From: JALZAI01 sp038212215
GTDB taxonomy: Bacteria; Actinomycetota; Actinomycetes; Mycobacteriales; Jatrophihabitantaceae
DNA length: 37,000 nt
Direction: 5' to 3'
NCBI GenBank assembly: GCA_038212215.1
Contig: JBBQUT010000040.1
Span: forward strand, 1-37,000
Shown here piece by piece: positions 14,369-21,177 of this stretch. Numbering within the stretch: the first letter of the stretch is position 1; the number at the start of each line of letters is the position of its first letter. Under the pieces are notes generated by a model. That model was not told the origin of the DNA. It was given only the letters and a program-made list of their open reading frames with translations, and ran no database searches. Both the position numbers and the translations under genes were made by a program.

Positions 14369-15433
14369 GTGTCACTCGTCCTGCCCAATGTCGTGCTGAT
14401 CACGGGCGTGAGCCGCTTCCTCGGCACCGAGGTAGCGGCTCGGTTGAGCGCGGACGCGGGCGTCGACCGACTCATCGGCGTGGACACCACGCCGCCACGA
14501 CCGTCGGACGTGGCCCGCCTGGGCCGCACCGAGTTCGTGCGCGCGGACATCCGCAATCCGCTCATCGCCAAAGTCATCGCCCAGGCGCGGGTCGACACCG
14601 TGGTGCACACCGCGCAGCACGCGCGCTCGCGCGGCCTGCACCTCGCGCAGCACGATCAGCACGTGACCGGCACGATGCAACTGCTCGCCGGCTGCCAGGT
14701 GTCGGCGTCAGTGCGCCGGGTCGTGGTCGCGTCCACTACCGCGGTATATGGCTCTAGTCCGCGCAACCCGGCGGCCTTCACCGAGTCCATGCCGACCCGG
14801 GCGCGGGGTGCGCGCGGGTTTGCCCGCGACGCGGTCGAGGTGGAGAACTTCACCCGCGGGTTTGCCCGCCGTCGTCCCGACATCGAGGTGAGCGTGCTGC
14901 GTCTGGCAAATATCCTCGGCCCGCGCGCGGACACCGCGATTGCCCGGTACCTAGCGATGCCGGTCGTCCCGACGTCGCTCGGTTATGACCCACGCCTGCA
15001 ACTGCTGCACGAGGACGACGCGGCCGAGGTGCTGCGCCGCGCATGCGTCGAGCACCACGGCGGCATCGTCAATGTCGCAGGCGATGGTGTGGTCACCCTC
15101 TCCCAGGCGTTGCGGTGGGCGGGACGGGTGCGGCTACCCGTTCCGTCGCCCGCGATCTCGCTGATCGGTGGGCTGGTGCGCAACTCCGGCGTCGCGGACG
15201 TGTCGGCCGAGGAAGCCGACTTCCTCAATTTCGGACGGGTCGTGGATACCGGCAAGCTGCGTAACGAGTTCGGTTACACCCCACGACACACCACGGCCGA
15301 CACGCTCGTTGCGCACCTCGCGGCCCGAGACGGGCAGGTGGGTCTGCCGCACCTCGGTCTTGCGGCGGTCGTCGGCGCGCAGCGCCTGCTGCAGATCCGG
15401 CCCGGGTTCGCGTCCGCAGCGACCGGGAGCTGA
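14369..15433 (+). CDS. NAD-dependent epimerase/dehydratase-like protein (annotated GalE2 type), catalytic residues not conserved
   Basis: A 354-residue extended short-chain dehydrogenase fold. VVLITGVSRFLGTEVAARLS is the nucleotide-binding start, followed by FVRADIRNP, VDTVVHTA, RRVVVASTTAVYGSSP, VLRLANILGP and LQLLHEDDAAEVL. The usual Tyr-x-x-x-Lys is missing: the expected stretch reads GFARDAVEVENF, with Phe where Tyr is expected and no Lys. The Gly pattern is also loose (G-V-S-R-F-L-G). It matches Rv0501 in position and pattern. UDP-glucose 4-epimerase activity is therefore doubtful; it may bind a nucleotide without catalysis or use other residues. The GTG start is 8 bases after the bS22 stop, so the two are co-transcribed. 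Confidence 0.85.
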   Translation: MSLVLPNVVLITGVSRFLGTEVAARLSADAGVDRLIGVDTTPPRPSDVARLGRTEFVRADIRNPLIAKVIAQARVDTVVHTAQHARSRGLHLAQHDQHVTGTMQLLAGCQVSASVRRVVVASTTAVYGSSPRNPAAFTESMPTRARGARGFARDAVEVENFTRGFARRRPDIEVSVLRLANILGPRADTAIARYLAMPVVPTSLGYDPRLQLLHEDDAAEVLRRACVEHHGGIVNVAGDGVVTLSQALRWAGRVRLPVPSPAISLIGGLVRNSGVADVSAEEADFLNFGRVVDTGKLRNEFGYTPRHTTADTLVAHLAARDGQVGLPHLGLAAVVGAQRLLQIRPGFASAATGS

Positions 15434-15437
15434 GCTG

Positions 15438-16469
15438 GTGGATCAGCCGGCCGATCGCCCACGCCGCGACGGCGTCGTCGTTCCCCTGCACGGCAACCGC
15501 GACCCGCAGCACGGCGGCGGGCCGCGGCGCGCCTCGGCCGGGAAGCTCTCGTCGGGAAAGCAAGCGTCGGTGCACCAGTTCAGCGGAGTCGAGGCGGCCG
15601 ACCCGGCGCCCGATCCGGTTCCTGCCGCGCCGGCGCAGAATCCGGGATGGGAGCGCAAGGCGGCCGATGCGCTGGCGTTCCTGCGCCGCCGGATCACCGG
15701 CGACTATCACGTGGACGACTACGGTTTCGACGCTGAACTCACCGAAGCCGTGGTGCTGCCACTGCTGCACACGCTCTATCGCCAGTGGTTCCGGGTCGAG
15801 GTCAACGGTGCAGAGAACATCCCGGCCAGCGGCGGCGCACTGCTGGTCGCGAACCACGCCGGCGGGCTGTGGGCGGTGGACGCCGCGATGACCGCCACCG
15901 CTGTCCGTGATGAGACGAACCGGTACCTGCGCATGCTCGGCGCTGACCTGGTATTTCGCACCCCCGGCTTCGGGACCGTCGCCCGCCGCGCCGGAACGAG
16001 TCTCGCCTGCCATGCCGATGCCGAACGGCTGCTGCGCGACGGCGAACTTGTCGGCGTGTGGCCGGAAGGATTCAAGGGGATCGGCAAGCCCTTCCGCGAT
16101 CGCTACCAACTGCAGCGTTTCGGGCGCGGCGGTTTCGCGAAGGCGGCCATTGCGTGCGGCGTGCCGGTCATCCCGGTGTCGATCGTCGGGTCCGAGGAGG
16201 TGCACCCGGTGCTCGCCAACGTCAAGCCACTCGCCCGGGTACTCAACCTGCCCTACTTCCCGTTGACGCCGACCTTTCCGTGGCTCGGCCCGCTCGGGCT
16301 CGTCCCGCTGCCGAGCAAGTGGTATATCGAGTTCGGTGCGCCGGTGCCCAGCGAGGGGCTGGCCGCCGACGATCCGGTTGCGGTGTTCGAGCTCAGCGAC
16401 CACGTCCGGGAAACCATTCAGTCCACCTTGGTGCGGCTACTGGTGCAACGACGCTCCGTCTGGCGCTGA
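15438..16469 (+). CDS. 1-acylglycerol-3-phosphate acyltransferase-like protein (PlsC family, Rv0502-like)
   Basis: A 343-residue protein. The first 90 residues are polar and variable. The acyltransferase domain follows, with the catalytic motif LLVANHAGGLWAVDAAM (His with a more distant Asp than in the standard H-x4-D, as known in this subgroup), LGADLVFRTPGFG, the glycerophosphate-binding motif VGVWPEGFKG and VPVIPVSIVG. It probably transfers an acyl chain to a lipid acceptor at the inner face of the membrane; the acceptor is unknown. The GTG start lies 4 bases after the epimerase stop, so the pair is an operon. Its 3' end overlaps the convergent HAD-IB gene by 77 bases. Confidence 0.87.
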   Translation: MDQPADRPRRDGVVVPLHGNRDPQHGGGPRRASAGKLSSGKQASVHQFSGVEAADPAPDPVPAAPAQNPGWERKAADALAFLRRRITGDYHVDDYGFDAELTEAVVLPLLHTLYRQWFRVEVNGAENIPASGGALLVANHAGGLWAVDAAMTATAVRDETNRYLRMLGADLVFRTPGFGTVARRAGTSLACHADAERLLRDGELVGVWPEGFKGIGKPFRDRYQLQRFGRGGFAKAAIACGVPVIPVSIVGSEEVHPVLANVKPLARVLNLPYFPLTPTFPWLGPLGLVPLPSKWYIEFGAPVPSEGLAADDPVAVFELSDHVRETIQSTLVRLLVQRRSVWR

Positions 16470-17376
16470 CCCGACCGAAGCGGCGCGGCTGCGCCGCCGG
16501 TACCGCACGCTCGGGCGCGGCTCGACGGGCCTGGAGGGCTCGGCGCGCAGCCAAAGCCGCGGCGACGGCACCGCCCGCGCTACCGAGCCCGACCGCGGTC
16601 GCAATTGCAATGAGCGCCGCTTTGCGACCGCTTCGGTAGTCGTGGATCTCCCAGCCGCGCTGCTCGGCCTCGGCCCGCAGCGCGGAATCGGGATTCACGA
16701 CGACGGGTCGCCCCACGGCGGCGAGAAGCGGCATGTCATTGATCGAGTCGGAGTAGGCACTGCATCGGGCGAGATCCAGGCCTTCGCGTGCGGCAAGAGC
16801 CAGGACCGCGCGCGCTTTGGCTTCGCCGTGTAGCACGTCGCCCACGAGCCGGCCGGTGAAGTACCCGCTCTCGGATTCGGCGATGGTCCCCAGTGCGCCG
16901 GTCAGTTCCAAACGTTGCGCGATGATGGTTGCGAGTTCGACGGGGGTGGCAGTGACCAGCCAAACGCGCTCACCGGCACTGAGGTGTGCCCGGGCCAGCG
17001 CGAACGTCCCGGGCCAGATCCGGTCGGCCATTTCCTCGTCATAGATTTCCTCGCCGAGCGAGACGAGGTCGTCGACCTTCTTGCCGGCGACGAAAGCCAG
17101 CGCCGACTCGCGTGTCGTGGCCAGGTCGCCGTGGGTCTCGCCGCGCATACGCATCCGTACCTGCTTCACCGAGAACGCGATCAGATCGCGGCCGGAGAAG
17201 AAGTCGCGGGCGGCCAGCCCCTTCGCGAAGTGGAAGATCGATGCGCCCATCATCATCGTGTTGTCGACATCGAAGAAGGCGGCGATGTACGGGTTCGGTG
17301 CTACGACAAAATCGCCGGAGCCGACCCGTGCGGCCCTAGGTGGCTGGGCTGGTTGGGCTGGCTGGGCGTGCGTCAT
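16393..17376 (-). CDS. HAD-IB family phosphatase, SerB1-like
   Basis: A 327-residue HAD protein of subclass IB. Motif I is AAFFDVDNTMMMGAS (Asp-x-Asp-x-Thr), motif II is WLVTATPVELA, motif III is HGEAKARAVLAL and motif IV is CSAYSDSINDMPLL. Homologues at this place (Rv0505c) are named phosphoserine phosphatase SerB1, but the insert and tail differ from true SerB and the substrate is not established. The N-terminus has a QPAQPAQPP stretch and the last 60 residues are an Ala/Arg-rich tail. It is the third gene of the minus-strand set after bldN and DUF5667, 64 bases from the latter; TAAGCT lies 8 bases before the ATG and could be its own -10. Confidence 0.85.
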   Translation of the reverse strand: MTHAQPAQPAQPPRAARVGSGDFVVAPNPYIAAFFDVDNTMMMGASIFHFAKGLAARDFFSGRDLIAFSVKQVRMRMRGETHGDLATTRESALAFVAGKKVDDLVSLGEEIYDEEMADRIWPGTFALARAHLSAGERVWLVTATPVELATIIAQRLELTGALGTIAESESGYFTGRLVGDVLHGEAKARAVLALAAREGLDLARCSAYSDSINDMPLLAAVGRPVVVNPDSALRAEAEQRGWEIHDYRSGRKAALIAIATAVGLGSAGGAVAAALAARRALQARRAAPERAVPAAQPRRFGRVSARRSVVAPVAAPRWTEWFPGRGR

Positions 17377-17440
17377 CGCGGTCTAGCTTATCGAGGCGGG
17401 GCCGGAGGCGGTCAGGTGTGCCGATCGATCGTGGGGGCGA

Positions 17441-18736
17441 TCACGGCGTCGGGGTGGGTCCGCACGTGCTGGGGTCAGCTTCGCTCGGGCAGCCCGGATC
17501 GGTCGGGGTGTCGGTGGACGCGGTCGAGGTGTCCGTGGGCGGGGCGGTCGCGGTGTCGGTCGAGGTGTCGCTAGGTGTGCCCGTCGAGGTGTCTGTGGGC
17601 GTGTCCGTCGGCAGGGTCGGTGTATCAGTCACAACGGGCGGCGGGTCGATTGGTGGCGGCGGTGCGGCGGTGTCGACCGGCAGCGGCGGGAGCACGATCG
17701 GGCCCAGGGTGTCCGTCGACTCTGCGGGCGCGGGCGGTGCAGCCGACCCTGGATCGGTCGTCGCAGCGCCACTCGTGCCTGGTGCCGGGGTGGCGCTGCT
17801 CGACGGGCTGGGGCTCGGAGTGGGCGACGGGCTCGGCGCGGGCTTCGTCGCCGGGGGCACGCAGGTGGCACAGGGGGGTGCAACCGGTCCGAGGCCGTCG
17901 GTGCGGACGCTCGCCAGACACTCGCAGTCACCGAGCGCCTGCAGGGAATTAGCCCGCAACGCGGCGTCGGTGAGCAGTGCCAGAGACTGCGCGGCGCGCT
18001 GGTGCAGCCCGTCGGTGGCCACGATGGGAATTCGGGCAACGATATCGGTCAGGCTGCGCATCGGCGCGGGATACCAGTCGACGACCACCGCCAACACCGT
18101 CCCGGAGTTGCTTTCGATCGCCTGGGCGCCGATCGTCTGCATGCCCTGGCGGACCTCGTCGTCGGCGGCGTTCAGCGTCGAGGTCACAAGTGACGCCGTG
18201 TGGCTGTCGATGTACACCCCACCTGCCTGGACGCCGGCACCGAGGGCACCGGATTTGGGCAGCAGGTCGCCGATCTCGTCATAGCGGGTGGCGGCATAGG
18301 AGAGCAGCAGTTTGCCCCTGTCGGCATCCCCGCCGGTCACCGCCGCCCGGAAGTTCTCGCTTGCCCGCTTGAGCCCGTACAGCGCGTCGCCGGGCAACGC
18401 CCTGCTGCTGATCCAGAACGCCCCGCTCAGCAACAGCACGCCGATGACCAGCGCGCAGGTGAGGATCGACAGCGGGCGCCCGAGTCGCAACCACCGGGAT
18501 CGAGCGGCGGAGACGGTCTCGGTCGTGGCGGCCGCGGCCTGCTCGGCGACGATGCGCGGGGTTGCCGCGACCAGTTGTGCGCGCAGTTCCGCTCGGAACC
18601 TCGTATCCGGTGCCGACGCACTCGACAGCACGCCTAGGGCTGCGACAAGTTCTCGGATCCTCGGATCGGAGGAACGCTCGGGGTCCGGATGGCGGTTGAG
18701 CGACACATTCATGACGGGTACGCGATGTGCAGCCAT
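17441..18736 (-). CDS. DUF5667 membrane protein, putative anti-sigma partner of BldN
   Basis: A 431-residue protein. The N-terminal cytoplasmic part has about 88 residues (IRELVAALGVLSSASAPDTRFRAELRAQLVAATP is the recurrent RsbN/DUF5667-type segment). One transmembrane helix follows (about 89-110: LSILTCALVIGVLLLSGAFW), then an extracellular DUF5667 domain (DALYGLKRASENFRAA, LLLSYAATRYDEI, and the LNAADDEVRQGMQ region), and a Pro/Thr/Ser/Asp-rich repetitive tail of about 140 residues. In Streptomyces the gene next to bldN (rsbN) encodes the single-pass anti-sigma factor of BldN and is itself BldN-dependent. The same location, topology and a BldN-type promoter support that role here, by inference. 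The frame is also open from a GTG at 18778; the ATG at 18736 follows an AAGGGGGG tract, at a long distance, so the start is uncertain. Confidence 0.75.
   Translation of the reverse strand: MAAHRVPVMNVSLNRHPDPERSSDPRIRELVAALGVLSSASAPDTRFRAELRAQLVAATPRIVAEQAAAATTETVSAARSRWLRLGRPLSILTCALVIGVLLLSGAFWISSRALPGDALYGLKRASENFRAAVTGGDADRGKLLLSYAATRYDEIGDLLPKSGALGAGVQAGGVYIDSHTASLVTSTLNAADDEVRQGMQTIGAQAIESNSGTVLAVVVDWYPAPMRSLTDIVARIPIVATDGLHQRAAQSLALLTDAALRANSLQALGDCECLASVRTDGLGPVAPPCATCVPPATKPAPSPSPTPSPSPSSSATPAPGTSGAATTDPGSAAPPAPAESTDTLGPIVLPPLPVDTAAPPPPIDPPPVVTDTPTLPTDTPTDTSTGTPSDTSTDTATAPPTDTSTASTDTPTDPGCPSEADPSTCGPTPTP
17500..17640 (-). repeat. Low-complexity coding repeat (Thr/Asp/Pro/Ser tail)
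   Basis: Short imperfect repeats of GAGGTGTCNGTGGGC type (plus strand), encoding DTPTDTSTGTPSDTSTDT-like tail units of the DUF5667 protein. The tail would be an extended cell-wall-spanning linker; copy number probably varies between strains. Confidence 0.6.
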
Positions 18737-18851
18737 GATCGGCAGCACCCCCCTTCGCGACCGCGCCAGCAGCCCCACCTTTGGGCCCAGTCCCGTCCAA
18801 GACGGTGAAACGACAGGCTGGGGGCCCCGGCCGACGACTCGTTCACGATGG

Positions 18852-18879
18852 TCAACGATCGGGCCCGCGCTCGGTTACG
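18852..18879 (-). promoter_or_regulatory. BldN-type ECF promoter for the DUF5667 gene
   Basis: On the minus strand CGTAAC (18879-18874) and CGTTGA (18857-18852) are separated by exactly 16 bases. This equals the -35/-10 pair I recall for BldN-dependent promoters such as Streptomyces bldMp1. It lies in the 142-base gap between the bldN-like gene and the DUF5667 gene, with a predicted start near 18845. Confidence 0.75.
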
Positions 18880-18920
18880 CGGCGGGCGGTAACTCGGCGC
18901 CCGGACGCAGCATGCGGATC

Positions 18921-19808
18921 TCATCGCGATTGCTCCCCGAGAAGGTCAGCGAGCTTGCGCACCGCGCGGTGCTGCAGCGCTTTCACGGCACCGTCGTTCT
19001 TGCCCATCGCGGCAGCCGTCTCACTGACCGACAGGCCCTGGATGAAGCGCAGCGTGACGCACTCCCGCTGCTCGTCGCCGAGTTGCGCAACCGCCGCCAT
19101 CAGCGCTTCCACGCTCAATTTCGCCAGCACCGCGTTTTCGGTGCTGACGACGTGGGTCGTCGCCTCGATCGGGTCGGCCGTGGTGATCTCGAGCCTGTTG
19201 CGTGCCGACTTCACATGGTCCAGGACGATATTGCGAGCGATGGTCACGAACCAGGCACCGATGTCGCTGCCTTGGTAGCTGATCGTCGCGATGCGCTTGA
19301 GTGCTCGCAGGAACGTCTCACTGGTGTAGTCCTCGGCGATCGCGCGGTCGTTGACGCGGTAATAGATGAAGCGGAACACGGTGTCGACGTAGCGGTCATA
19401 GAGCGCGCCGAAGGCGTCGCCGTCGCCGGTCTGCGCCAGCCGTACGAGCTCCCAGGTCTCGGCGTGCGCGCTGTCGATCGTCGCGCTGTCGATCGTTGCA
19501 GCGTTGCCGGTGGCAGCGGTGGGGTTCGCAGTAGTGGGCTTCGCGGCGGTGGGGTTCGCAGCGTCGATGCGGTCGGTTTGGGTGGCGACCGTGATCGGTT
19601 TCGGTCGCGCGCCGGCCCGCGTCCAGCGTGGGGTGGACGACGCGCCGATCGCCTTCATCATGAGCGGACCGATCGGCGACGAGCTGAGGTGCCCGGCGGG
19701 TGCAGGAATAGCCGTCGCGCCCTCGAGTGCCGCGAGCACGAGCCGTGCCAGGGCGCACAGCCCAGCGATCGGGTCTGCATGCCCGGTGACTCGGTCGGCG
19801 CGCGGCAT
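18921..19808 (-). CDS. bldN: ECF sigma factor, BldN-type, with long N-terminal extension
   Basis: A 295-residue sigma factor. Residues 1-116 are an extension; region sigma2 follows (LVRLAQTGDGDAFGALYDRYVDTVFRF, IYYRVNDRAIAEDYTSETFLRALKRI, DIGAWFVTIARNIVLDHVKSARNRLEITT), then sigma4 (LGDEQRECVTLRFIQGLSVSETAAAMGKNDGAVKALQHRAVRKLADLL). The YYRV, TSETFLRAL, GAWxVTIARN and ECVTLRF blocks match Streptomyces BldN from memory, and BldN also has a pro-sequence (86 residues) that is removed. Here the extension contains ADPIAGLCALARLVLAALEG, a hydrophobic amphipathic helix like the BldN pro-region, and a repetitive TAAKPTTANPTAAT linker. The ATG at 19808 has the ribosome binding site GGAAGGGA; an upstream in-frame start at 19943 adds a segment without family likeness. 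Its expected partner is the next gene. Confidence 0.88.
   Translation of the reverse strand: MPRADRVTGHADPIAGLCALARLVLAALEGATAIPAPAGHLSSSPIGPLMMKAIGASSTPRWTRAGARPKPITVATQTDRIDAANPTAAKPTTANPTAATGNAATIDSATIDSAHAETWELVRLAQTGDGDAFGALYDRYVDTVFRFIYYRVNDRAIAEDYTSETFLRALKRIATISYQGSDIGAWFVTIARNIVLDHVKSARNRLEITTADPIEATTHVVSTENAVLAKLSVEALMAAVAQLGDEQRECVTLRFIQGLSVSETAAAMGKNDGAVKALQHRAVRKLADLLGEQSR
19468..19560 (-). repeat. 15-base coding repeats in the bldN pro-region
   Basis: Two tandem copies of GCGCTGTCGATCGT(C/T) (19468-19497) and three of the GCGGTGGGGTTCGCA type (19516-19560) keep the reading frame. They encode ATIDS-ATIDS and the PTAA/PTTAN linker between the pro-region and sigma2. Repeat slippage would change linker length without a frameshift. 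Confidence 0.8.
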
Positions 19809-19853
19809 GGCGTCCCTTCCGCGGGCGCCTGCGGCGTCCGCCCGGTTGGACAC

Positions 19854-19904
19854 GCAAGCGCCGTCGGCGTGAAAGCTCGGGTTGCAAGCGTCCCCTTGCG
19901 TGAA
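19854..19904 (-). promoter_or_regulatory. Two GCAAGCG-N6/7-GCGTGAA repeats in the bldN leader
   Basis: On the plus strand GCAAGCG-N6-GCGTGAA (19854-19873) and GCAAGCG-N7-GCGTGAA (19884-19904) start 30 bases apart, downstream of a possible -10 (TAGCCT, 19920-19915, minus strand) of bldN. They could be operators or leader RNA structure. The binding protein is unknown. Confidence 0.4.
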
Positions 19905-19982
19905 AACTGGGCTTAGGCTACCCGTCGTGATGGCTGTGAACACATTGCGGCGCTACCTCTTAGTGTCGAGCGAGGCTCGGCC

Positions 19983-20258
19983 ATGGGCGTAGGCAGTGCG
20001 GTCGAGCGCCACGAAGTCACGCTCATTACGCGCGTCCGTTGCCATCTGTGCGAGCAGGCCGAGCAGGTTCTGCGCAGGCTCGCCGACGAAATCGGTTTCG
20101 ACTACGTGGAGCAAGACGTGGACGCCGACCCGGCGCGGTGCGCCGAGTACTCCGATCGGGTGCCGGTGATCCTTCTCGACGGCCGCGAGCACGGCTACTG
20201 GCGGGTCGAGGAACAACGACTACGCAAGGCGCTCGGCAAGCGGGTGCGCCGTCCATAG
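19983..20258 (+). CDS. Glutaredoxin-like (DUF836) thiol protein
   Basis: A 91-residue thioredoxin-fold protein. VTLITRVRCHLCEQAEQVLRRLADEIGFDYVEQDVDADPARCAEYSDRVPVILLDGREHGYWRVEEQRLRKAL shows the active-site Cys20-His-Leu-Cys23 and the cis-Pro (RVPVILLDG). The family is a short glutaredoxin relative of unknown partner, perhaps using mycothiol in this group. It is divergent from bldN and lies upstream of rex, as the homologue (Rv0508) precedes hemA in mycobacteria. The ribosome binding site is weak. Confidence 0.85.
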   Translation: MGVGSAVERHEVTLITRVRCHLCEQAEQVLRRLADEIGFDYVEQDVDADPARCAEYSDRVPVILLDGREHGYWRVEEQRLRKALGKRVRRP

Positions 20259-20296
20259 GTAGCCGTTGTCGGGGCTATAGCACGGCGGTTCGCGAT

Positions 20297-20314
20297 TTGG
20301 GAAAAGATTCACGA
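20297..20314. promoter_or_regulatory. Rex operator-like palindrome
   Basis: TTGGGAA-AAGA-TTCACGA matches the actinobacterial Rex operator TTGTGAA-N4-TTCACAA at 12 of 14 defined positions, one mismatch per half. It lies 153 bases before the rex ATG, in the only sizeable gap before the rex-hemACD operon. In Streptomyces Rex represses its own operon, so autoregulation by NADH/NAD+ is expected. Confidence 0.7.
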
Positions 20315-20466
20315 GCCGCGTACCGTTTTGACTTGCACGAGCTTGTACCACACCGGAATGCAGCCTTGTCGATGACGCCGGTATCGGTGCCTGCTACCCG
20401 TCCCTACCTATCGAAATGGCTAACGAGCGAGGTGCCGATGTCCGCGGAGCGAAGCGAGGCTCGGGC

Positions 20467-21177
20467 ATGAGCGGCGTGCGGGCGTCGGTGCGCAGTGTTC
20501 GCGGCGGTGTTCGCGGCGGCGACACCTACCGGGTGCCGGACGCGACCGTAGCCCGCCTCGCAACTTATCTGCGCGTCCTCGGAGCGCTCGGCGAGCGTGG
20601 GGTCACCACCGTGTCGTCGGAGGAGATGGCCGGCGCCGCCGGGGTGAACTCGGCAAAGTTGCGCAAGGACCTTTCCTATCTGGGCTCATACGGCATCCGC
20701 GGGGTGGGTTATCACGTCACGACCTTGACCGAGGAGATTGCCCGGACGCTCGGTGTCACCGTGCACCGCCGGGTCGCGCTCATCGGTATCGGCAATCTGG
20801 GGCAGGCACTCGCGGGCTATGCCGGATTTGCTTCGCGCGGATTCCAGATCGCGGCGCTCATCGATGCCGACCCGGCCCGGATCGGGGCCACCTTGCGCGG
20901 GCTGATCGTGCGCGACATCGCCGACCTCGAGCGGATCCTGACCGAACACGAGATCACGATCGCCGTGCTCGCCACTCCGGCCGAAGTGTCGCAACACTTA
21001 TGCGACCGCCTCGTCACCGCCGGGGTCACCAGCATCTTGAACTTCGCCCCGGTTGTGCTGAACGTCCCTGAGCACGTCCACCTGCGCAAGGTCGATCTCG
21101 CCGCGGAACTGCAGATCCTGTCCTTTCACGAAACGCGCCGCGCCGCAGCATTGCTCACCGGGGTGGCCGAGGCATGA
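20467..21177 (+). CDS. rex: Redox-sensing transcriptional repressor Rex
   Basis: A 236-residue repressor that binds DNA when NAD+ prevails and is released by NADH. It has the N-terminal winged helix (RVPDATVARLATYLRVLGALGERG, SSEEMAGAAGVNSAKLRKDLSYLGSYGIRGVGY), the Rossmann domain with VALIGIGNLGQALAGY (G-x-G-x-x-G) and IAALIDADPARIG, and the C-terminal swapped helix (LSFHETRRAA). In Streptomyces rex is the first gene of rex-hemACD, as here; mycobacteria lack it. The ATG at 20467 follows GAAGCGAGG; an upstream ATG at 20416 adds 17 residues and has no ribosome binding site. The stop overlaps hemA as ATGA. Confidence 0.95.
   Translation: MSGVRASVRSVRGGVRGGDTYRVPDATVARLATYLRVLGALGERGVTTVSSEEMAGAAGVNSAKLRKDLSYLGSYGIRGVGYHVTTLTEEIARTLGVTVHRRVALIGIGNLGQALAGYAGFASRGFQIAALIDADPARIGATLRGLIVRDIADLERILTEHEITIAVLATPAEVSQHLCDRLVTAGVTSILNFAPVVLNVPEHVHLRKVDLAAELQILSFHETRRAAALLTGVAEA

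Noticed and set aside
17500..17640. Repeats that resemble a CRISPR array at first sight
   Set aside because: The repeats are short, imperfect, contiguous and in frame with the Thr/Pro tail of the DUF5667 protein; there are no spacers or cas genes.
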